Shown here in pieces: positions 55,225 to 63,801 of a stretch of 64,000 nucleotides of DNA; position 1 is the stretch's first letter; the number at the start of each line of letters is the position of its first letter. The notes under the pieces were generated by a model. The model worked only from the letters and a program-made list of their open reading frames with translations. It did no database searches and had not been told where the DNA came from. The position numbers and the translations under genes were made by a program. This stretch comes from Streptomyces clavuligerus (GTDB lineage: Bacteria > Actinomycetota > Actinomycetes > Streptomycetales > Streptomycetaceae), in contig NZ_CP027858.1 in NCBI RefSeq assembly GCF_005519465.1, forward strand, positions 5,208,001 through 5,272,000, written 5' to 3'.

Positions 55225-55416
55225 TCAAGTTTTCGCTGAACCCGGTCGGTTCCTGGGCTCCGCGCGCTCCCGGTACGGCCTGGACGGGTGTCCTGTCTGC
55301 CCTCGGTACCGCCTGGATCGGCGTCCCGTCTGCTCCCGGTACCGCCCCGTCCCGTGCCCCTTCCGCCTCCTCGGCCCCTCCCGTCCCGTTGCGCGCGCCC
55401 TCCGGCACGGCGGCCG

Positions 55417-57162
55417 TCAGCCGTTCCCGTCGAGGACCGCCGCCCGGCACACGGACGGCGTCCCCCACGCGTCCCGCAGCGGCCGGGCCTTGCGCAGCCA
55501 CAGCGACAGGTCCAGCTCGTCCGTGTAGCCGATGGCGCCGTGCAGTTGGAGGGCGGTGCGCGCGGCGGTGTACGCGGCCTCGCCCGCGGCCGTCTTCGCC
55601 GCCGCGATGTCCCTCCGCGCGCCGGTGACGGCCGCGCCGAACACCAGGGGCCGGGCGAACTCCAGCGCCACGAGGGTGTCGGCGAGCCGGTGCCGTACCG
55701 CCTGGAAGGCGGCGATCGGACGGCCGAACTGCCGGCGTCCCGCCACATACGCCACCGTCCGCTCCAGCAGGGTCAGCCCCACGCCGAGCGCCTGGGCGGC
55801 GCAGAGCAGCCGGGCCAGCTCCCCGGCGCGGGCCGCGGCCTCCAGGACCCGCGGCCCCTCGGCCAGCACGGGCCCGCCCGGTGCGGGGACGGCCGCCCGC
55901 CGCACCGGATCGGCGGAGAGCCGCGACGGCCCGGCCCCGGGCGCCAGCCGCAGCACCCCGCCCCCGCCGTCCCGTTCCTCCACCACGAGCACCGCGCCCG
56001 CCGTGTCCGCGTCCAGCGCGTACCCGCTGCCCCCGGGCAGCACCAGGGAGACCGGCTCCCCGCCGAGGACCCGGCCGAGCAGCCACGGGACGCCGGCCTC
56101 CGCGCCCGCTCGGCCGGACGCCGGGGACGGGCTGTCCCCCCGGGCGCCGGACGCTCCCCCTCCGGCGACCGGCCCGGCGGCCTCCGGGGCCTCGCGCTCC
56201 GCCGGGCGGGTCCCCCGCGCCTCCGGGGAGCGACCCGTCCGGCCCGCCGGACACGAGGTGTCCGCCCCGGCCCCCGTGTGCGCGCCGTCCCGCCCGCTGC
56301 GGCGCGCGGCCGCCCCGGTTCCGGCCGACGGCCCGCCCCGGCCCGGTGTGTTCCCGGTGTCGGCGGGGTCCGGTTCTGCCGGGGGGCGGTGGGCGCGGTC
56401 CGGTGGGTGCGGGGTGTTCGCCTCGGTGGGTGGTTCGGGCGCTGTGGCGGAATCGTGTTCCGGCCTCGCGGGGTGCGGGGTGCTCCCGGTTCCGTCGGGG
56501 GTCGGTTCCGTGCGGGCTCCCGGGTACGCGGTGTCTGCTCCGGTGGGTGGTCCGGGTGCTGTGGGGGTTTCGGGTGGCGGCGCGGCGGGGCGCGGGGCGC
56601 TCCCGGTTCCGTCGGGGGTCGGTTCCGCCGGGGGCCGGTCCGTGCGGGCTGCCGGGTACGCGGTGTCCGCCTCGGCGGAGGGCCCGGGCGCTGTGGGGGA
56701 ATCGTGTTCCGGCCTCGCGGGGCGCGGGACGCTCCCGGTGCCGACGGGGGCCTCCCGCGTCATGGCCGCCGTGGCGGGCGGCGCGCACGGCCCCGGCGCC
56801 GGGGGGCCTGTGGCCCCGGGGCGGGCGGCGGCGCCGTCCGGCGGCTCCGGGCGGGCGGCGTCCACGGCCGCGAGGAGGACCCCCGCCGCGGCCGTCTCCA
56901 CCACCGGGCCCGGGACCGCGAACCGGCCCAGCGCGACGAAGGCCGTGACCAGTTCCACCGGGTGCGGCCCCGCGCCGCCCCGGGACTCCGGGACGGTCAG
57001 CGCGAACACCCCCGCCCCGGCCAGCCGCCGCAGCAGCGCGAGCCCCGGGGCCGGGTCCCCCGCGGCCCAGGCCCGCGCGGCGGCCGGGGTGTCCGCCGCG
57101 TTCAGCATCGCCTCCAGCGAACGCCCGAACGCCCGCTGCTCGTCCGTCGGCAGAAAACGCAT
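55417..57162 (-). CDS. FadE32-like acyl-CoA dehydrogenase subunit with a ~255-residue repeat insert
   Basis: A 581-residue protein; relatives are about 320-330. Residues 1-104 are the N-terminal helical domain (RFLPTDEQRAFGRSLEAML and FALTVPESRGGAGPHPVEL). Residues ~105-360 are Pro/Ala/Thr-rich sequence with three to four repeats of ~40-45 residues, each with GTGS.PRPA, TAPGP and ADTAYP-type blocks. From ~361 the dehydrogenase resumes (GRRQFGRPIAAFQAVRHRLA and ALQLHGAIGYTDELDLSLWL). It overlaps the FadE31-like gene by TGATG, fitting an alpha2beta2 pair. It is in frame throughout, so not a pseudogene. Confidence 0.85.
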   Translation of the reverse strand: MRFLPTDEQRAFGRSLEAMLNAADTPAAARAWAAGDPAPGLALLRRLAGAGVFALTVPESRGGAGPHPVELVTAFVALGRFAVPGPVVETAAAGVLLAAVDAARPEPPDGAAARPGATGPPAPGPCAPPATAAMTREAPVGTGSVPRPARPEHDSPTAPGPSAEADTAYPAARTDRPPAEPTPDGTGSAPRPAAPPPETPTAPGPPTGADTAYPGARTEPTPDGTGSTPHPARPEHDSATAPEPPTEANTPHPPDRAHRPPAEPDPADTGNTPGRGGPSAGTGAAARRSGRDGAHTGAGADTSCPAGRTGRSPEARGTRPAEREAPEAAGPVAGGGASGARGDSPSPASGRAGAEAGVPWLLGRVLGGEPVSLVLPGGSGYALDADTAGAVLVVEERDGGGGVLRLAPGAGPSRLSADPVRRAAVPAPGGPVLAEGPRVLEAAARAGELARLLCAAQALGVGLTLLERTVAYVAGRRQFGRPIAAFQAVRHRLADTLVALEFARPLVFGAAVTGARRDIAAAKTAAGEAAYTAARTALQLHGAIGYTDELDLSLWLRKARPLRDAWGTPSVCRAAVLDGNG

Positions 57163-58301
57163 CAGCGGCGGTCCCCCGCCAGTCCGAGCAGCCGCTCGGC
57201 GATGACATCGCGCTGGATCTCGTTGGTCCCGGCGTAGATCGGACCCGCCAGCGCGAAGACATACCCCTCCGCCCACTCCGTGTCGGAGAACTCGCCCTCC
57301 CCGCCCAGCAGATCGAGCGCCGTCTCGTGCAGCGCGAGATCCAGCTCCGACCAGAAGACCTTGTTGAGGCTGGACTCCGCGCCGAGTGTCCCGCCCGCCG
57401 CGAGCCGGGCCGCCGCCGCCCAGGTGTACAGCTCGTACGCGCGGGCCCCGATGACCGCGTCGGCCACCCGGTCCCGCAGCTCCACCGGTGCGGACGCGGC
57501 CCGCCACCGCCGGGTCAGCCGGTCGGCCGCCGCCCGGTAGCGCCCGGGGGAGCGCAGCGTGAGCCCCCGTTCGTTCCCCGTCGTCGACATCGCGATCCGC
57601 CACCCCTGCCCCGGTTCGCCGATCACGTCCTCGTCGGGGACGAAGACCCGGTCGAGGAAGATCTCCGCGAACGCGGGCTTCCCGTCCAGCCGCCCGACGG
57701 GACGGACCGTCACCCCGGGGGCCGCCAGGTCGAACATCAGATAGGTCAGCCCCCGGTGCGGCCGTCCGGCGCCGGGGTCGCTGCGGAAGATCCCGAACGC
57801 CTGGTCGGCGAACGCGGCCCGCGAGGACCATGTCTTCTGCCCGCTCAGCAGCCAGCCGCCCGTGGTCCGCTCCGCCCGGGACCGCAGCGCGGCGAGATCC
57901 GAGCCCGCCTCCGGCTCCGACCACGCCTGCGCCCAGACCACCTCGCCGCCCGCCATCGGCGGCAGCACCCGCGCCCGCTGCTCCGCGGTCCCGTACGCGA
58001 AGAGGGTGGGCGCCAGCAGACTGACGCCGTTCTGCGAGACCCGTCCGGGGGCGCCCGCCGCCCAGTACTCCTCCTCGAAGATCAGCCAACGGGTGAGACC
58101 CGCCGCCCGGCCCCCGTACTCCTCGGGCCAGGAGACCGCCGACCAGCGGTCCGCGTACAGCTCGGCCTCCCACGCGCGGTGCGCCGCGAACCCCTCCCGG
58201 GTCTCCAGGGACGGCAGCGGCGTCCGGGGCACATGCGCGGCGAGCCAGTCCCGGGCCGTACGCCGGAAGGTCTCGTCCTCGGGGGAGTGGTGCAGATCCA
58301 T
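57162..58301 (-). CDS. FadE31-like acyl-CoA dehydrogenase
   Basis: A 379-residue FAD-dependent dehydrogenase. WAQAWSEPEAGSDLAALRSR is the FAD/substrate strand, GGWLLSGQKTWSSRAAFAD the core, and GPIYAGTNEIQRDVIAERLL the C-terminal signature. From memory it matches mycobacterial FadE31 almost along its length (EEEYWAAGAPGRVSQNG, LGAESSLNKVFWSDL-like region). Mycobacterial FadE31 and FadE32 form a heterotetramer in breakdown of steroid C/D rings. It starts at the KstR2-like operator and is translated just before the FadE32-like gene. Confidence 0.9.
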   Translation of the reverse strand: MDLHHSPEDETFRRTARDWLAAHVPRTPLPSLETREGFAAHRAWEAELYADRWSAVSWPEEYGGRAAGLTRWLIFEEEYWAAGAPGRVSQNGVSLLAPTLFAYGTAEQRARVLPPMAGGEVVWAQAWSEPEAGSDLAALRSRAERTTGGWLLSGQKTWSSRAAFADQAFGIFRSDPGAGRPHRGLTYLMFDLAAPGVTVRPVGRLDGKPAFAEIFLDRVFVPDEDVIGEPGQGWRIAMSTTGNERGLTLRSPGRYRAAADRLTRRWRAASAPVELRDRVADAVIGARAYELYTWAAAARLAAGGTLGAESSLNKVFWSELDLALHETALDLLGGEGEFSDTEWAEGYVFALAGPIYAGTNEIQRDVIAERLLGLAGDRR

Positions 58302-58312
58302 GCCCCTCCTTC

Positions 58313-58332
58313 CCTAACAAGTGTTTGGTAGG
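58313..58332. promoter_or_regulatory. KstR2-type operator between the acyl-CoA dehydrogenase and SDR genes
   Basis: CCTAACAAG-TG-TTTGGTAGG is an imperfect 20-base palindrome. Its core AACAAGTGTTTGGT (58316-58329) fits the published mycobacterial KstR2 pattern AnCAAGnnCTTGnT at all but one position. It lies between divergent starts at 58301 and 58346 and can control both. The KstR2-like gene follows at 59213. Confidence 0.75.
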
Positions 58333-58345
58333 TTAACGTGCCGCT

Positions 58346-59194
58346 GTGACGGAGGACAGGGGCAGGCGCGCGGCGGACACCCCCGTACCGGACGGCGCGG
58401 TGACGGACGACCGGACCGCCCCCCGGCCCGTCCCCGGACACGGGCTGCTGCACGGCCGCACCGCCGTGCTCACCGCCGCCGCCGGAGCGGGCATCGGAGG
58501 CGCCACCGCCCGCGGATTCCTCCAGGAGGGCGCCCGGGTGCTCCTCAGCGACACCCACGTCCGCCGCCTCCGGGAGACCGAGGCCGCCCTCGCCGAGGAG
58601 TTCGGCCCGGACGCCGTCCGCGCGCAGCCCTGCGACGTCACCGACGAGACCCAGGTGCGGGCCCTCTTCGACCGGGCGGCGGCCGAACACGGCGGACTGG
58701 ACATCGTCGTCAACAACGCCGGTCTCGGCGGCACCGCCGCCCTCGTCGACATGGCCGACGAACAGTGGGAACGCGTCCTCGACGTCACCCTGAACGGCAC
58801 CTTCCGCTGTACGCGCGCCGCCCTGCGCGCCTTCCGGGCGAGCGGCCGGGGCGGCGTGGTCGTCAACAACTCCTCCGTCGTCGGCTGGCGCGCCCAGGCG
58901 GGCCAGGCCCACTACGCCGCCGCCAAGGCCGGGGTCATGGCGCTCACCCGGTGCGCCGCCGTCGAGGCCGCCGCGTACGGCGTACGGGTGAACGCGGTCG
59001 CCCCCAGCCTCGCCCTGCACCCCCATCTGGTGAAGGTCACCTCCGCCGGAGTCCTCGCGGAGCTGACCGCGCGGGAGGCGTACGGCCGCTGCGCCGAGCC
59101 CTGGGAGGTCGCCAACGCCATCGTCTTCCTGGCGAGCGACTACTCCTCCTACCTCACCGGCGAGGTGATCTCGGTCAGCAGCCGGCATCCATGA
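58346..59194 (+). CDS. Short-chain dehydrogenase/reductase
   Basis: A 282-residue NAD(P)-dependent SDR. The nucleotide-binding motif is AVLTAAAGAGIGGATA, a variant of TGxxxGxG that keeps AGAGIG. VVNNAGLGGTAAL follows, then the catalytic serine in VVNNSSVVGW and YAAAKAGVMAL with Tyr and Lys. A ~35-residue charged N-terminal extension precedes the fold. By neighbourhood it likely oxidises or reduces a beta-hydroxyacyl-CoA intermediate in steroid-ring degradation. It diverges from the FadE31-like gene across the operator. Confidence 0.9.
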   Translation: MTEDRGRRAADTPVPDGAVTDDRTAPRPVPGHGLLHGRTAVLTAAAGAGIGGATARGFLQEGARVLLSDTHVRRLRETEAALAEEFGPDAVRAQPCDVTDETQVRALFDRAAAEHGGLDIVVNNAGLGGTAALVDMADEQWERVLDVTLNGTFRCTRAALRAFRASGRGGVVVNNSSVVGWRAQAGQAHYAAAKAGVMALTRCAAVEAAAYGVRVNAVAPSLALHPHLVKVTSAGVLAELTAREAYGRCAEPWEVANAIVFLASDYSSYLTGEVISVSSRHP

Positions 59195-59212
59195 CCCGGC
59201 GGCGGGCGGACA

Positions 59213-59974
59213 ATGGACGGCGTGCCACAGCGACAGACCGAAGACCCCGAGCGGGCGGAACGACAGCGGACCGGACAGCGGGACGGACAGCGCACCAGGG
59301 AACGGGACGGACAGCGGCGGGACGAGGAGCGGCGGGACGAACAGCGGGCCGGGGAACGGGACGCGCAGCGGAACGAACGGCGGCGCGAGCTGCTCCGGCT
59401 CGCCGCCGAGGTGTTCGCGGACCACGGCTACAACGCGACCACCGTCCGCCGGATCGCGGACGAGGCGGGCATGCTCGCGGGGAGCCTCTACTACCACTTC
59501 GACTCCAAGGAGTCGATGCTCGACGAGATCCTCTCCACCTTCCTGACCGAGCTGTGGGACGGGTACGACACCGTGCTCGCCGCCGGGCTCGGCCCCAGGG
59601 AGACGATCGAAGCGCTGGTCACGGAGTCCTTCCGGGAGATCGACCGGCACCGCGCCGCCGTCGCGATCTACCAGAAGGAGTCCCGGCACCTCACCGACCA
59701 GCCCCGGTTCCGCTATCTCAGGACCTCCCAGGAGCGGTTCGAGGACGTCTGGCTGGGCACGCTGGAGCGCGGGGTGGCCGAGGGCGTCTTCCGCGCCGAT
59801 CTCGACGCCCGGCTCACCTACCGGTTCCTCCGGGACACCGTGTGGGTGGCCGCCTCCTGGTACCGGCCGCGCGGCCGGCACGGCCCGGAGGAGATCGCCC
59901 GTCAGTATCTGTCGATGGTGCTGGACGGGATCGCCGTCCGGCCGGAGCGCGGCGCACAGTACGGACCGCGCTGA
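59213..59974 (+). CDS. kstR2: KstR2-like TetR-family regulator with extended N-terminus
   Basis: A 253-residue TetR repressor. The helix-turn-helix region is ATTVRRIADEAGMLAGSLYY followed by HFDSKESMLDEIL. The ligand domain contains AVAIYQKESRHLTDQPRFRY, LTYRFLRDTVWVAASWYRPR and QYLSMVLDGI, all close to mycobacterial KstR2 as I remember it; KstR2 senses HIP-CoA. Residues 1-58 are an unusual Arg/Gln/Asp/Glu-rich extension made of imperfect RDGQR/RDEQR repeats; mycobacterial KstR2 has only a few residues there. GTG 59222 is an alternative start. Confidence 0.87.
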   Translation: MDGVPQRQTEDPERAERQRTGQRDGQRTRERDGQRRDEERRDEQRAGERDAQRNERRRELLRLAAEVFADHGYNATTVRRIADEAGMLAGSLYYHFDSKESMLDEILSTFLTELWDGYDTVLAAGLGPRETIEALVTESFREIDRHRAAVAIYQKESRHLTDQPRFRYLRTSQERFEDVWLGTLERGVAEGVFRADLDARLTYRFLRDTVWVAASWYRPRGRHGPEEIARQYLSMVLDGIAVRPERGAQYGPR

Positions 59975-60061
59975 CCGGAGACGCGGGACGCGCGAGCACC
60001 ACAGGGACGCACCGGCACGCACAAGGATGTACCGGGACGCACAGGGACGAGGGGAGTCGTC

Positions 60062-61219
60062 ATGGGTGAGGTCTACATCGTCGAAGCGGTACGGACCCCC
60101 GTGGGCAGGCGGCGGGGCGGTCTCGCGGCCGTCCACCCCGCCGATCTCGGCGCACGGGTGCTCAGCGAACTCATCGCCCGCGCGGGCCTCGACCCGGCCG
60201 CCGTCGACGACGTCGTCTTCGGCTGTGTGGACGCGGTGGGCCCGCAGGCGGGCGACATCGCCCGGACCTCCTGGCTCGCCGCCGGGCTGCCCGAGGAGGT
60301 GCCCGGCGTGACCGTCGACCGCCAGTGCGGCTCGTCCCAGCAGGCGGTCCACTTCGCCGCCCAGGCCGTGCTCTCGGGCACCCAGGACCTGGTGGTCGCG
60401 GGCGGCACCCAGAACATGTCCATGGTCCCCATCGCCTTCTCCGCCCTCGGGGCGGGCGAACCGCTCGGACTGACCGAGGGCCCCTTCGCGGGCAGCGAGG
60501 GCTGGCGCGCCCGCTACGGGGACCAGCCGGTCGACCAGTTCCGCGGCGCCGAGCTGATCGCCGCCCGGTGGGGCATCACCCGGCAGGACCAGGAGGAGTT
60601 CGCGCTGAGCTCGCACCACCGCGCCGTCCGCGCCCTGGACGAGGGCCGGTTCGCCCGGGAGACGGTGGCGTACGGCGAGGTCACCGCGGACGAGGGGCCG
60701 CGCAGGGACACCACGGCGGAGAAGATGGCCGCCCTCGCCCCGCTGCTCCCCGGCGGCACCGTCACCGCCGCCTCCTCCTCGCAGATATCCGACGGCGCCG
60801 CGGCGCTGCTCCTCGCGAGCGACCGGGCGGTCCGGGAGCACGGGCTGACCCCGAGGGCCCGTGTCCACCATCTGTCCGTCCGGGGCGAGGACCCGATCCG
60901 GATGCTCTCGGCCCCCATCCCGGCGACGGCGCACGCTCTGCGGAAGACGGGGATGCGGCTGGACGACATCGACCTTGTCGAGATCAACGAGGCGTTCGCG
61001 CCGGTCGTCCTGGCCTGGCTGAAAGAGACCGGCGCCGACCCGGACCGGGTGAACGTCAACGGAGGGGCCATCGCCCTCGGCCATCCGCTGGGCGCCACCG
61101 GGGCGCGGCTGATGACGACACTCCTGCACGAACTGGAGCGCACCGGCGGCCGGTTCGGACTCCAGACGATGTGCGAGGGCGGCGGCCAGGCCAACGTCAC
61201 GATCGTCGAACGGCTCTGA
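60062..61219 (+). CDS. fadA6: FadA6-like thiolase (acetyl-CoA acyltransferase)
   Basis: A 385-residue thiolase. The acyl-accepting cysteine is C89 in VTVDRQCGSSQQAVH, the catalytic His is in GGAIALGHPLGATGARL, and the second cysteine is in MCEGGGQANVTIVERL. Long stretches agree with mycobacterial FadA6 (DDVVFGCVDAVGPQAGDIAR). It thiolytically cleaves beta-ketoacyl-CoA, probably late in steroid-ring degradation. GGGGAG precedes the ATG. The 87-base leader contains GGGACGCAC-type short repeats. Confidence 0.92.
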   Translation: MGEVYIVEAVRTPVGRRRGGLAAVHPADLGARVLSELIARAGLDPAAVDDVVFGCVDAVGPQAGDIARTSWLAAGLPEEVPGVTVDRQCGSSQQAVHFAAQAVLSGTQDLVVAGGTQNMSMVPIAFSALGAGEPLGLTEGPFAGSEGWRARYGDQPVDQFRGAELIAARWGITRQDQEEFALSSHHRAVRALDEGRFARETVAYGEVTADEGPRRDTTAEKMAALAPLLPGGTVTAASSSQISDGAAALLLASDRAVREHGLTPRARVHHLSVRGEDPIRMLSAPIPATAHALRKTGMRLDDIDLVEINEAFAPVVLAWLKETGADPDRVNVNGGAIALGHPLGATGARLMTTLLHELERTGGRFGLQTMCEGGGQANVTIVERL

Positions 61220-61245
61220 GCCCCGGCCCCGCCCCGCGCCGCCCG

Positions 61246-61272
61246 CCCGGTCCGGCGTCCGGCGGGACCGGG
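61246..61272. terminator. Bidirectional terminator after the thiolase gene
   Basis: CCCGGTCC (61246-61253) pairs with GGACCGGG (61265-61272) in the gap between the convergent thiolase and SCO6745-like genes. Confidence 0.55.
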
Positions 61273-61299
61273 ACCGCCCGGGGCACCGGCGGCCCCGGG

Positions 61300-62160
61300 T
61301 CAGTCCTCGTCGCGCTCCGGCAGCCCGATCGGATTGGGGAAGCGCAGGGTCCGGGCCACCGCCCGGGCCAGCGGGTCCAGCGCCCGGTGCAGCCGCCCGG
61401 TGTCCACCGCGGCCCAGGGGCGCGCCGCCGCCCGGTCCGTGGCCTCCTCGATCCCCTCCAGGAGGGCCCGCCCCGCGTCCGTCGCCTCCCCGTCCACGGT
61501 CAGCAGCCCCCGGCCGGTCAGCCGCTCCACGGCCGCGTCCCACTCCCCGTCCGTCCAGCCCCGGTACGGCTGGAGCTCGCTGCGCGGCAGATCGATGCCC
61601 ACCCGCAGCGCCAGGATCTCGCAGCCGTCCAGATCGGCCGCCACCTGCGCCGCCACATGGCCGTCCCCCCGGTGCTCCCGCAGCACCGTGGCCGCGTGCC
61701 ACAGCAGGTCCAGGGCGTCCTTGGGCGCGCCCAGGGCCGCGTTCGCCGCTGCCAGCGGCCGGCCGGTCATGTCGGCCGCGTCCACCGCCACCGCCAGCAG
61801 CTCGGCCGCCTCCTCCACCTCGTCCCCCTGGTCGGCGAGGAGCCGGGCGAGCGCCGCGCGCGCGCCCGCCCGGCGGATCTCCAGGGTCTGTTCGGGGGTG
61901 ACGACGCCCCAGACCGCGGGGAGCGCCTGGGCCACCATCGACGGGGCGAACGAGCAGAAGACCGCGGTGACCGGCTCCGGCCCCGCCGCGCCGAGCGGCG
62001 CTGACCGGCCGGCGAAGTAGCCGCGCCAGAAGCCGCGCAGACCGGCGTCCTCGAAGGCGGTCACGGCCTCGGGCGAGAAGTACGTGACGGCGTGGATCGG
62101 TTCGAACAGGGTCCACAGCTCACGGGGGGTGACTGCCGTAGCGTCGGCGGTAGTTGTCAT
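61300..62160 (-). CDS. SCO6745/SalK-like protein
   Basis: A 286-residue helical protein of the group annotated as SCO6745 family or SalK. Typical segments are PRELWTLFEPIHAVTYFSPE at the start, DAGLRGFWRGYFAGRSAPLG, and PYRGWTDGEWDAAVERLTGR, which has a winged-helix look. No catalytic residues are known. ATG 62160 is preferred; ATG 62169 is in frame. It is divergent from a small membrane-protein gene. Confidence 0.8.
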   Translation of the reverse strand: MTTTADATAVTPRELWTLFEPIHAVTYFSPEAVTAFEDAGLRGFWRGYFAGRSAPLGAAGPEPVTAVFCSFAPSMVAQALPAVWGVVTPEQTLEIRRAGARAALARLLADQGDEVEEAAELLAVAVDAADMTGRPLAAANAALGAPKDALDLLWHAATVLREHRGDGHVAAQVAADLDGCEILALRVGIDLPRSELQPYRGWTDGEWDAAVERLTGRGLLTVDGEATDAGRALLEGIEEATDRAAARPWAAVDTGRLHRALDPLARAVARTLRFPNPIGLPERDED

Positions 62161-62169
62161 GACAGGCAT

Positions 62170-62197
62170 TGTGCCGAAATCAGTGATCAGTGGCACA
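62170..62197. promoter_or_regulatory. Inverted repeat between divergent genes
   Basis: TGTGCC (62170-62175) and GGCACA (62192-62197) flank two direct copies of ATCAGTG (62179-62185 and 62186-62192). It lies between starts 62160 (minus) and 62241 (plus) and is operator-like; no regulator is known. Confidence 0.4.
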
Positions 62198-62240
62198 GCT
62201 TCGGTCACAGCGGTGCCGATATGGTGCGAAGATCTCTTCC

Positions 62241-62651
62241 ATGGACAAAAGTGAGGCCAACAAGAACAGAACATTGCTGGGAACGTGCGCCGGAGTGTCC
62301 TCGGCGGTCATGCTGCTCCCGGGGGTCTCGACGGTCGGGGAGACCGCCGCGGTATGGCCGGTTCTCGCCTCCGTGGTGCTGTTCGTTGTGGTCAACCAGC
62401 TCGTCGTCACCCTGCCCGCCGATGTGCGCCGCACACCGCCGCCGAGGCTGCTGGCGCTCGGCGCGGCCGGGGTCGTCCAGGACGCGCTGATCCTCTGGGG
62501 CATCCACTGGATCGCCGGCCAGGTGGGGTACGGGCTGGAGGCGGCGAGCCTGGCGTCGGTTCTGCTCGGTGGCCTGATCGTACGGGTGGTGACCCTGGGC
62601 TTCCTCGCCCTGCCGGTCCCCGGACGGGTGGCCGACGCGCGCACCCGGTGA
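62241..62651 (+). CDS. Small membrane protein of unknown function
   Basis: A 136-residue protein with three to four hydrophobic segments (SAVMLLPGVSTVG, VWPVLASVVLFVVVNQLVV, LLALGAAGVVQDALILWGIH and SVLLGGLIVRVVTLGFLALP). I recognise no family. ATG 62241 is chosen as the first sensible start after the divergent promoter. It converges on the nitronate monooxygenase-like gene. Confidence 0.65.
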   Translation: MDKSEANKNRTLLGTCAGVSSAVMLLPGVSTVGETAAVWPVLASVVLFVVVNQLVVTLPADVRRTPPPRLLALGAAGVVQDALILWGIHWIAGQVGYGLEAASLASVLLGGLIVRVVTLGFLALPVPGRVADARTR

Positions 62652-62754
62652 ACCCGGCCCGGCGGCGACCTGGTGGTCCGGCGGGCGCCCGCACGATCCC
62701 CGTCGATCCTTCGATCCGGCGGCGACCTGACGGCCCGGACGTCCCGGAGACCGG

Positions 62755-63801
62755 TCAGCGGCCCGGCAGCTCCCGGATCACCCGTTCCGCCTCCGTCATG
62801 ATCGACGCGATCAGCTCGGCGCAGCTCGGCAGATCCTCGATCACCCCCGCCACCTGCCCCGAGGCCATCACCCCCAGATCCGTGCGCCCCTCCACCATCG
62901 CCGCGCGCAGCAGCATCGGCGTCCGGGCGGCGAGCAGGACCTGCCGCCAGGTCAGCTCCCTGCCGCGGCGCAGCGCCCGGCCCTCGCGCACCAGGGCGGG
63001 CCAGGACGTCCCCGACAGCCCGCGGAAGGCGGCGGCGTGGCGCACCGCCCCGAGCAGGGCGCGGAGTCCGCCCCGGGCCTCCAGCGAGCGGACCAGGTCG
63101 GTCCGGAGCATCCGGTGCGGCAGCCCGTCGACGGCCGTCGTCACGGTCACGTCCCGGACGCCCGCCGCCAGATAGCGGGCCTTCACCGGGGCCGGGACCG
63201 TCGAGTCGGACGTGAGCAGGAACCGCGTCCCCATGGCGACCCCGGCGGCACCCAGCGCGAGCGCCGCGACCAGTCCGCGGCCGTCCCGGAACCCCCCGGC
63301 GGCGATCACCGGGAGCGGCACGGCGTCCACGACCTGCGGCAGCAGTACGCTCGTCGCCACCTCGCCGGTGTGGCCGCCGCCCTCGGAGCCCTGCACGACG
63401 ACGGCGTCCGCGCCCCACGCGGCGACCTTCTCGGCGTGCCGTCTGGCCCCCACCGAGGGGATCACCACGACGCCCGCGTCCTTGAGTTCGGCGATCAGCT
63501 CCCGGGACGGGGCGAGGGCGAACGAGGCCACCCGCACCCCTTCCTCGACGATGATCCGCACCCGGTCGCGGGCGTCGGCGGCGTCCGCGCGCAGATTGAC
63601 GCCGAAGGGGGCGTCGGTACGGGAACGGACCTCGCGCACCGCCCGGCGCAGCTCCGGTACGGACATCGTGGCCGAGGCGAGGATGCCGAGCGCGCCCGCC
63701 CGGGCGGTGGCGGTGACGAGCCGGGGCCCGGCCACCCAGCCCATGCCGGTCTGGACGATGGGGTGCCGTACCCCGGTGAGCCGGGTGAGGGCCGTCTCCA
63801 T
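62755..63801 (-). CDS. ipdC: IpdC-like FMN enzyme (nitronate monooxygenase family)
   Basis: A 348-residue (beta/alpha)8 flavoprotein of the 2-nitropropane dioxygenase family. TGVRHPIVQTGMGWVAGPRL starts the barrel, VVVQGSEGGGHTGEVATSVL binds FMN phosphate, and PVIAAGGFRDGRGLVAALAL and GVAMGTRFLLTSDS complete it. It directly follows an IpdB-like gene (TGATG overlap), the same order as ipdB-ipdC in mycobacteria, so IpdC is a better guess than a true nitronate monooxygenase. Its reaction is thought to concern the HIP ring pathway. Confidence 0.83.
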   Translation of the reverse strand: METALTRLTGVRHPIVQTGMGWVAGPRLVTATARAGALGILASATMSVPELRRAVREVRSRTDAPFGVNLRADAADARDRVRIIVEEGVRVASFALAPSRELIAELKDAGVVVIPSVGARRHAEKVAAWGADAVVVQGSEGGGHTGEVATSVLLPQVVDAVPLPVIAAGGFRDGRGLVAALALGAAGVAMGTRFLLTSDSTVPAPVKARYLAAGVRDVTVTTAVDGLPHRMLRTDLVRSLEARGGLRALLGAVRHAAAFRGLSGTSWPALVREGRALRRGRELTWRQVLLAARTPMLLRAAMVEGRTDLGVMASGQVAGVIEDLPSCAELIASIMTEAERVIRELPGR

